Positions 53,201 through 58,768 of a stretch of DNA of 58,768 nt are shown here, piece after piece (the stretch's first letter is position 1; each line of letters begins with the position of its first letter). The translations under genes were made by a program, and so were the position numbers. This stretch comes from Candidatus Competibacteraceae bacterium (GTDB lineage Bacteria; Pseudomonadota; Gammaproteobacteria; Competibacterales; Competibacteraceae). The stretch lies in assembly GCA_003989075.1 (NCBI GenBank), contig RXIX01000007.1, positions 1-58,768 on the forward strand, given 5' to 3'. The notes below the pieces were generated by a model that was given only the letters and a program-made list of their open reading frames with translations, searched no databases and was not told the origin of the DNA.

Positions 53201-54557
53201 TCGCGAACGCGCCGGACTGGCCCTGCAGGGCTGGAGCCGGGCGCGCTTCGACACCGAGCGGCTGCGCATCGAACGGCTGCGCGATGAGAGCGCCCTGGAT
53301 GAAGCCTTGCGTGCCGCCCGCCATCTGCTGCGCCAGACCCAGGACGCCGGTCCCGAGGCCTATCCCGGTGCCCCCTACGATCTGGCCCATGCCCATTTCC
53401 TGCTCGGCAAGCTGCTCAAGCAGGCCAATGCTGCCGAAGCCGCAGTCCGTGAGCTGAGCGAAGCCCGGCAGCGCTTCCAGACCCTGGCCAGTGCTGGCAA
53501 TACCAGTGCCGGCCGCATGGCAGCGGTAGCCGATGCCGAGAATGGCGATTGCCTGACCTATCTGCGCCGCCTGCAGGAAGCCGCCGCCGCCTATGAGGCC
53601 GCCCTGGAACATGCCGGCGCCAACCAGCACAGCCCCACTGTAGCCACCCATCGCATGCAACTGGGTCTGGTACGCCAACGTCAGGGCCATTACGCCGCGG
53701 CGGCCACCCTTTACGAAGCCGCCCGACAGACCTTTGAACTGCTCGGCGATCCGGAAAACACCGCCCAGGCCTGGCGCCAGCTCGGCATGGCGCGCAAGCT
53801 CGACGGGCAACTGCTACCCGCGCTGCAGGCCTGCCAGCAGGCGCTGTATCTCTACGAGCGCCAGCGCAATCGCCCGGGCATCGCCGAAACCCTCGGTGAA
53901 CTTGGCCACCTGCATCAGACGCTGAACCAGCTTGAGGAAGCGGTGCTGGCCTATCGGCGCATGGCTGAGCTGTACGCACAGCTGGGCGATGGGCGCGGCG
54001 AGGAAGCCAGCCGCAACAAACTGGCCAACGTGCTGATCCAGCTGCGGCGCCATGACGAAGCCCGCCAGGAACTCTACCGCGCCAGCGAGTGCAACCTGCC
54101 CGACAGCGCCACAGCCCGCAACTGGGCGATCCGCCGCGGTCTGCGCGATGTCGGCCAGTCGGTGCAGGACACGGATGTCGCCGACCAGGCGCGGCGGCAG
54201 GCCATCCAGAAATATCTGGCCTATCGGCGCGCGGGCGGTGAAAACACCCATCCCGGCGCCAAGCTGTGCGCGCAAATTGGTGATGCGATCCGTGCCGGCG
54301 ATACCAGCGCCCTGGCCGCGCGCCTGGAACAAACCGCCGCCAGCCCCAACGTGCCGACCGCTGGCCGCCTGCTGCTGGACAAACTGCGGGCGATCCTGGC
54401 CGGCTCGCGCGACCTGGCACTGGCCAGCGACCCGAACCTGCATTACCAGTACGCGGTCGAGTTGCAACTGTTGCTGGAAGGTCTGCAGCGCCCGACGGAG
54501 ATTCAGTCCGCCTCCACCGGATCAGGCGATCTGCCGCCCGCGATCAACGGCAAGTAG
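50253..54557 (+). CDS. TIR - degenerate CHAT - STAND NTPase - TPR multidomain protein
   Basis: 1434 residues in four parts. (1) TIR domain, about 1-140: ALFICHAPADAAFARDL, VWRDT, VLVVISLNTGDSAWLRREIEIA; the expected NADase glutamate is E76. (2) CHAT (caspase-like) region, about 170-550, with LLDLPWELLHD typical of CHAT. The catalytic His block reads HLDGYCH (DGHG expected) and the Cys block reads LVSLVAGQDG (NACxSG expected), so both catalytic residues are replaced. (3) STAND/NB-ARC-like NTPase, about 560-800: Walker A RGPGSIGKTT (about 596), Walker B VLIILDQ (about 675), LLGMGR. (4) TPR-type helical repeats (about 1010-1290) and a helical tail. A ligand-sensing, oligomerising immune or stress protein is the family expectation; the trigger and output here are unknown. 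Confidence 0.85.
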   Translation: MAESALFICHAPADAAFARDLGLALETSRFSVWRDTRNARGGDRPVSEVRWAIEQARQVLVVISLNTGDSAWLRREIEIAQDTERRRADHYRVIPLLLPGVDSSVLAQWFTPLPRTTPITLGTDGLGAALPALLKALGGMLPGSDPERTATPPAHLELHLETAPADAAQPWRLRAQFQPVDPAAAPLTSECLLGPLSSPAPEIVHWYLHSHPRWPTDTLRQFARNSDTLLAHWGQRLHRATLAAPPLRDLVAAWRQDGAGRECSLSLRAAVDDPAAALLDLPWELLHDGSAFLLQSKQPVQIQRRLSGGGTGVMPAAVPLRILAISPRPDAEPTGHPDYRRSALPLLDAVDRLGDLLDLEVLNPPTLTTLEQCLNEAWASGRPFSVLHLDGYCHASTSEGATFAFESSYDLHAPLCRDAHFVPFSALATLLATYRIRLVSLVAGQDGADATAPHALAELLLRAGIASVMVLHPDTPAHTLSRFWTAFCEELLRGARLSQALFAGQRRLAGDSYRAPGLGGGGVHLLDWFAFRLYRGEHDPRLLLRPPLELWRRLQARPPLTPLANLPVPANCFGRGRELLLIERLFENQAAVFLRGPGSIGKTTTVAALVDWLRRCGRYRHVACVRGGDISEVRALLDTLGQQLLPEGNRWSVSRYPTQWQAQEYLRQTLREQPVLIILDQMERWPSENDEAFDQFWRELLHALPGLRLLGMGRCGPPFFAQPWLETMLAPLDEEDALALLSQALISAGEMPPAADSGRNTAELFRIATLAGGSPGALVRLAHEISVSGIAGTLERLRPLRAELLRMHEDDPQWPHYLGLELAVQRLPLDDRQQLPILAFFREGANRLALGRALDLDTQAVQALGERLVTLQLAEDRGHGHLWIDPALSQHLSSHLNGTQRTTWRARWRSGMEYLLQMLYQQYFKDNTRTLRLLRLELGNLLALLRDSQHQSEPERTAQLASRLEQLFANLGTPKALAEVTAARERAGLALQGWSRARFDTERLRIERLRDESALDEALRAARHLLRQTQDAGPEAYPGAPYDLAHAHFLLGKLLKQANAAEAAVRELSEARQRFQTLASAGNTSAGRMAAVADAENGDCLTYLRRLQEAAAAYEAALEHAGANQHSPTVATHRMQLGLVRQRQGHYAAAATLYEAARQTFELLGDPENTAQAWRQLGMARKLDGQLLPALQACQQALYLYERQRNRPGIAETLGELGHLHQTLNQLEEAVLAYRRMAELYAQLGDGRGEEASRNKLANVLIQLRRHDEARQELYRASECNLPDSATARNWAIRRGLRDVGQSVQDTDVADQARRQAIQKYLAYRRAGGENTHPGAKLCAQIGDAIRAGDTSALAARLEQTAASPNVPTAGRLLLDKLRAILAGSRDLALASDPNLHYQYAVELQLLLEGLQRPTEIQSASTGSGDLPPAINGK

Positions 54558-55984
54558 CGCGCCCGCAAGCGCTCCCGGCAGCGTTCGAAGGTACTGCTGA
54601 TGCAGGTCGCGTTGCGAATCCGTTCCAGTTGCGGCCAGGTCGCCCGCTCACCGCTGCGGATGAATTCGACGATGCGCTCGGCGCTGGGATTGGCGAACAC
54701 GTCGAACAGGGTTCCCACCCAGGAGGGTGGCACAATGGTGATATCGCCGCTGTAGTTCTGATCGGCCATGGAATAGGCCTTATCGAGCAGCAACCCGAGG
54801 GCATGCGAGTCGACGTTCTGTCGCGCCAGATCCAGCAGATGCCGGGTATAGAGGTGCACGGTCGAGCCCATGATCTGCCGGGTGAACGGCAACAGGCCCT
54901 TGCGGGGCTTGGCTTCGCGCAGGAAGGGCACGATATGCGGATTGGTCTGGCTGACAATGTAGTGATTGACGTTGTGCATGCGTGCCACCCGCAGCATCGG
55001 CAGGTCACTGTTGAGAGTACCGTCCACCCACTTGTCATTGGGCATGTAGGGCACCACGATGCCTTTGAAATCCTTGGCCTCGAGCATCACCGCCGGGAAG
55101 ACACCGGGAATCGCGCAGGATGCCAGGGCGGCGCGGCGCACCAGCACGTTGGGCGCACTCAGATAGTTCAGCAGGCGCGAATGCTGGTGGGGCCGCGCCG
55201 GCGAGACGGGAATGTTGATGATGCGCCCGGTGCGATCAAAGGCTTCCTCGAAACTCAGCGCGTCAACGTTCTCCTCGATGCAGCGTTCCAGCTGACCGGC
55301 ATCCATCAGCGCGCCGCCACGGAGCAGATTGCGAAAGCCCAGGCTGCGCCAGGCATCCACGGCGAAGGAATGCGGCTCGAACAGCCGCGCCAGCTCGGCA
55401 TCGGTGCGGGTACCGAGCATGGCGGCGATGATGGAACCGGCGCTGGATCCGGAAATCACCCGCGGCAACAGGCCCTCGCCATGCAGCGCCTTGATCACGC
55501 CCAGGTGAAACAGGCCCAGCGTGGCACCGCCGCTGAGCATCAGCGCCGAACGGCCAAAGCTCTGCGCGGTGCGCTCGAAAAAGCGCAGTTTGGCCGGCGC
55601 GGGAAACTCCGGATATTCGCCATCGCACAGCTCATCCAGCGCAGTCGCAACCTCCTGGAGATACTCGCTCAGCAACAGCTTGGTGCCAAAGCGGCATTGC
55701 GTATAAAGGGCCGGGTTGGCCATGTTGCCCAGATTACCGTGTAGCCCCTCGTGCAGGCTGAACACCCGCCGCGTCACGTCGCCATGCTGGCGCAGTTCGC
55801 GCAGTTCCAGCAGCCGCGCCCGCAGCAGCCGATAATCATAGTCAGGCGATTCGTCGTCCTGTTTCCACGCCTCGGCGCCGGAGATGCGGTCGTGCTCCTG
55901 TGCCGCAGCGGACCATTCGGCATAATCCTCGGCTTGGTTCATGGCGATTTCGCAATTCTGCAAGGCACGGCGGTGAGCATTCAT
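54503..55984 (-). CDS. patatin-like phospholipase with DUF3336 N-terminal domain
   Basis: 493 residues from the ATG at 55984 (ATG 55942 also possible; no strong ribosome-binding site at either). The N-terminal DUF3336 region is DYAEWSAAAQEHDRISGAEAW and YDYRLLRARLLELRELR. The patatin fold follows: glycine loop LSGGATLGLFHLGV, nucleophile GSSAGS (GxSxG), and catalytic Asp in KWVDGTLNSDLP. It resembles the SDP1/TGL-type bacterial lipases that are widely conserved and probably act on membrane or storage lipids. Its 3' end overlaps the TIR-STAND gene by 55 bases, tail to tail. Confidence 0.9.
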   Translation of the reverse strand: MNAHRRALQNCEIAMNQAEDYAEWSAAAQEHDRISGAEAWKQDDESPDYDYRLLRARLLELRELRQHGDVTRRVFSLHEGLHGNLGNMANPALYTQCRFGTKLLLSEYLQEVATALDELCDGEYPEFPAPAKLRFFERTAQSFGRSALMLSGGATLGLFHLGVIKALHGEGLLPRVISGSSAGSIIAAMLGTRTDAELARLFEPHSFAVDAWRSLGFRNLLRGGALMDAGQLERCIEENVDALSFEEAFDRTGRIINIPVSPARPHQHSRLLNYLSAPNVLVRRAALASCAIPGVFPAVMLEAKDFKGIVVPYMPNDKWVDGTLNSDLPMLRVARMHNVNHYIVSQTNPHIVPFLREAKPRKGLLPFTRQIMGSTVHLYTRHLLDLARQNVDSHALGLLLDKAYSMADQNYSGDITIVPPSWVGTLFDVFANPSAERIVEFIRSGERATWPQLERIRNATCISSTFERCRERLRARYLPLIAGGRSPDPVEAD

Positions 55985-56122
55985 GGATAGCGCAATCCAG
56001 TTGGCATGGCACGGTCTGTGGATGGGCTTTTCACATAGCAAGAAAAACGCACCCTGTCATGGCCAAACCGGCTTACTTGTTCCGCAATTGCATCACCACG
56101 CCGCCCACCCAGGATCACGCTC

Positions 56123-56992
56123 ATGAAGGACCGGTATCTGCTGCTTGCCCTCGGCCGCCACCCCTTACGTTTTGCCTGGCGGGTACTACACCGCTTTTAC
56201 ACCAATCGTGGCACTCTGCTGGCCAGCGCCATCGCCTACCATGCCCTGCTATCCGTGGTACCGCTGGTGATTCTGCTGCTCGTAGCACTATCGCATGTGG
56301 TCGAAACACCGGCCCTGCTCAGCACCCTGCAGGGCTATCTGGAACATCTGGTGCCAGGTGAGACCGAGCTGATCCTGGCACAGGTCGCGCAGTTTCTCAG
56401 CCAGCGACGCAGTCTAAGCTGGACCATGGCCTTGACCCTGCTGCTGTTCAGCGGTGCGGCTTTTGCCGTGCTCGAAAATGCCCTGAGGGTGATCTTCGCC
56501 CACCGCCATCTCAACAACGGTCGCCATCCCCTGCATTCGCTCCTGCTGCCCTATGTGTATGTGCTGCTGTTGGGCGGTGGTCTGCTGGTAGCCACGGTGC
56601 TTAACAGCGCGCTGCAGGCTCTGGCAACCCGTGGCGATATCCAGCTGCTCAGCTGGACCTGGTCGCCGGGCAGCTTACTGGTGGGGCTGCTTTATCTGGT
56701 GAGCGTCGGTGGGCAGGTGGCTGCGCTGACGCTGATCTATCAGCTGATGCCAGCAGGCCGGATGCCTTGGCGGCATGCGCTGATCGGTGGCAGCGCGGCG
56801 ACTCTGCTTTGGGAGGCGGTACGCAGCGTTCTGGTGTGGTACTACGCGCACCTGTCAAAGGTGAATGCGATCTACGGCTCTCTGGCCGGGGTGATCATCG
56901 TGCTTATGACGCTGTATGCCATCAGCCTGATCATCCTGATCGGCGCGCAGGTCATCGCGGAGTATGAGCAGATGGAAATGGGCCGGGATTGA
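56123..56992 (+). CDS. YihY/BrkB (UPF0761) family inner-membrane protein
   Basis: 289 residues with about six membrane helices. Family blocks are RFYTNRGTLLASAIAYHALLSVVPLVILLL near the N-terminus, then WTMALTLLLFSGAAFAVLENALRVIF, LIYQLMPAGRMPWRHALIGGSAATLLWE and AIYGSLAGVIIVLMTLYAISLIILIGAQVIAEYE at the end. Once annotated as ribonuclease BN in error; the true role is unknown. Divergent from the patatin gene by 138 bases and convergent with the ROK kinase. Confidence 0.92.
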   Translation: MKDRYLLLALGRHPLRFAWRVLHRFYTNRGTLLASAIAYHALLSVVPLVILLLVALSHVVETPALLSTLQGYLEHLVPGETELILAQVAQFLSQRRSLSWTMALTLLLFSGAAFAVLENALRVIFAHRHLNNGRHPLHSLLLPYVYVLLLGGGLLVATVLNSALQALATRGDIQLLSWTWSPGSLLVGLLYLVSVGGQVAALTLIYQLMPAGRMPWRHALIGGSAATLLWEAVRSVLVWYYAHLSKVNAIYGSLAGVIIVLMTLYAISLIILIGAQVIAEYEQMEMGRD

Positions 56993-57009
56993 AATGGCCT
57001 GCGCATGCG

Positions 57010-57951
57010 CTAGGCCTTGCGTGCCGGCCATAGCCAGGCCGCGCCGCGCACACCGCTGGAATCGCCATGCCGGGGGGGCAGGAGCTGTGTATCGACCCGA
57101 TCGGAAAACACATAGTCGCTCCACAACGCCGGCACCGTGTCGTAAAGCCGGCTGATCTGCGACAGTCCCCCGCCCAGCACAATCGCCTGCGGATCCAGTA
57201 CGTTGATAATGCTGGCCAAGGCGCGGGCCAGACGTCCTTCGTAACGCTCCAGGGTCGACTCGGCAATCGCATCACCGGCCACCGCCGCCGCAGCGATTAC
57301 CGCGACACTATCGGCTTCACCACCGTGCAACCGGTAATCACGCACCAGCCCGGGACCGGACAGCCAGGTTTCGATACAACCATGCTGTCCACAATAGCAG
57401 GCAGGTCCCGGCAGCTCGCCATCACCGGCCCAGGGCAGCGGATTATGACCCCACTCACCGGCAATGCCATTCGGACCACTGAGCAACTGGCCACCAATCA
57501 CGACACCGCCACCCACGCCAGTCCCGAGAATCACGCCAAAGACTGAAGTTGCGCCCGCTGCCGCGCCATCCCGCGCTTCGGACAGGGCAAAGCAGTCGGC
57601 ATCATTGGCAAAACGCAGCGGTCGACCCAGCAGTGCCTCAAGATCACGATCCAGCGCCTGATCATTCAACCAGACCGAATTGGCATTCTTGACCAGACCG
57701 CTCGCCGGTGACAGCGTGCCGGGCATGCCAATGCCCACCCAGGCACGGCGACCCAACTCACTTTCCACAGCCTGCACCAAGGCGGTGATGGTTTGCAGAG
57801 TCGCTGCATAATCATGGCGTGGGGTTGGTACCCGGCGCCGCGCGCGCACTGCGCCATCGATTTCCAGGGCAAGGATTTCTATTTTGGTACCACCCAGATC
57901 AATCCCGATATGCAAGTCAGCAGCGGTATTTGCAGCAGCGACATTGGACAT
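57010..57951 (-). CDS. ROK family sugar kinase (fructokinase/N-acetylglucosamine kinase type)
   Basis: 313 residues. The N-terminal ATP motif is IGIDLGGTKIEILAL, the sugar-binding ENDA-like segment is FANDADCFALSEA, then FGVILGTGVGGGVVI and IAGEWGHNPLP. The ROK zinc motif CYCGQHGCIETWLSGPGL (H...CxCGxxGCxE) and a late VLGGGLSQ complete the family. It most resembles Mak/YajF fructokinase and NagK; I cannot separate fructose from GlcNAc specificity by eye. Single gene, 18 bases from the convergent yihY-like stop. Confidence 0.88.
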   Translation of the reverse strand: MSNVAAANTAADLHIGIDLGGTKIEILALEIDGAVRARRRVPTPRHDYAATLQTITALVQAVESELGRRAWVGIGMPGTLSPASGLVKNANSVWLNDQALDRDLEALLGRPLRFANDADCFALSEARDGAAAGATSVFGVILGTGVGGGVVIGGQLLSGPNGIAGEWGHNPLPWAGDGELPGPACYCGQHGCIETWLSGPGLVRDYRLHGGEADSVAVIAAAAVAGDAIAESTLERYEGRLARALASIINVLDPQAIVLGGGLSQISRLYDTVPALWSDYVFSDRVDTQLLPPRHGDSSGVRGAAWLWPARKA

Positions 57952-58116
57952 CGATACTTAACCTCGATAGGCGGTAATGGGCTGTGCCATTGATTCTAGA
58001 CGGAAACGGCCCGTTCTCCATTCGGCAGAAAATAGCTGTCCGTAAGCGACGGGTCCGTCATGCAATACAAGGGATGGGAGGAGCTACGTTATCGTAGCTG
58101 AAGGATTTCAGGTGTT

Positions 58117-58145
58117 ACAAAAAACCCCCTTTTGGGGGGGTTTTG
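58117..58145 (-). terminator. terminator of the rRNA operon
   Basis: Downstream of 5S on the minus strand: a run of Cs, AAAA loop, GGGGG, then TTTTTTG. A second small hairpin AGCTAC-GTTATC-GTAGCT (58082-58099) lies beyond it. Confidence 0.85.
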
Positions 58146-58154
58146 GGGATAGGG

Positions 58155-58270
58155 GCCTGGCGATGACCGACTTTAGCATGAGTACTCTCATACGATCATA
58201 GGCGCTGCGTGGTTTCACGGACGAGTTCGGGATGGGATCGAGTGGTTCCCACGCGCTAAGGTCGCCAGGC
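58155..58270 (-). rRNA. rrf: 5S ribosomal RNA
   Basis: The minus strand begins GCCTGGCGACCTTAGCGCG (from 58270) and ends GGTCATCGCCAGGC (to 58155), giving the closing helix I. The conserved loop segment CCATCCCGAACTCG and the GAGAGTA region are present. The length of 116 is normal for a gammaproteobacterium. It follows 23S after a spacer of about 119 bases. Confidence 0.96.
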
Positions 58271-58389
58271 TGAAAGGGGTGTAGGAGGTGCGCTGCATGA
58301 GCATAAGGAAAGGGTTACGCGGCGTTGCGAGTTTGAAGCAAGGCTTTTCTGGGCTTTTGCTCTAGGACCCAAAAGGCTTGGGTGTTAGA

Positions 58390-58768
<379 letters not shown>

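Overview
The window is a high-GC gammaproteobacterial chromosome segment. The evidence is the secDF, ftsY-rpoH-rsmD-coaD, tesA-ybbA-ybbP and hom/alaC gene contexts, RpoH and DksA with clear gammaproteobacterial motifs, and a 23S-5S rRNA operon end. A phasin (PHA granules), a pyrophosphate-dependent phosphofructokinase and trehalose/maltose metabolism fit an environmental storage-polymer accumulator, for example a Competibacter-like or purple-sulfur-related lineage. That placement is an inference and is weak.

Region 1 (1-17.3 kb) is housekeeping. It holds secD-secF, a small membrane protein, a tail-anchored response regulator, gamma-glutamyltranspeptidase, alaC-hom followed by a COG4255/RpfE-like gene, queG divergent from nnr-tsaE, dksA, and a zinc locus in which znuA diverges from zur-znuC-znuB across two tandem Zur-type palindromes. 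Region 2 (17.6-34.1 kb) holds a phasin, ybbP-ybbA divergent from tesA, murB, and rpoH preceded by a CIRCE element lying exactly over its promoter. It continues with ftsY (no ftsEX between ftsY and rpoH), two M16 peptidase-like proteins, rsmD, coaD, a 2x[4Fe-4S] ferredoxin, a polyamine-binding protein, an SDR-like protein, PPi-phosphofructokinase and an M23 peptidase.

Region 3 (about 34.04-45.14 kb) is an inserted island bounded by two diverged copies (about 92% identical) of the same 292-bp host segment: the end of the M23 gene, the intergenic spacer and the first 56 codons of an alpha/beta hydrolase. Just inside the repeats lie the two halves of an IS256-family element, with other IS debris on the left. 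The cargo is an aldo/keto reductase and a trehalose cluster: a membrane-sensor-fused trehalose-6-phosphate synthase, trehalose-6-phosphate phosphatase, and a trehalose synthase-maltokinase fusion. An IscB element (RNA-guided nuclease family ancestral to Cas9) with its upstream HEARO/omega RNA has inserted between otsB and treS.

Region 4 (45-58.8 kb) holds the intact alpha/beta hydrolase, a FieF-like cation exporter, PtsP, and an hsp20 gene with a near-consensus sigma-32 promoter. Divergent from hsp20 is a 1434-residue TIR / degenerate-CHAT / STAND-NTPase / TPR protein that overlaps tail to tail with a patatin-like phospholipase. A YihY-family membrane protein, a ROK sugar kinase, and the 5S and 3' part of 23S rRNA on the minus strand complete the window.

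The best candidates for unusual biology are the IscB/omega-RNA element inside the trehalose operon, the duplicated-boundary island, the TIR-pseudoCHAT-STAND-TPR protein, and the CIRCE control of rpoH. All identifications are from reading motifs; no database search was run.
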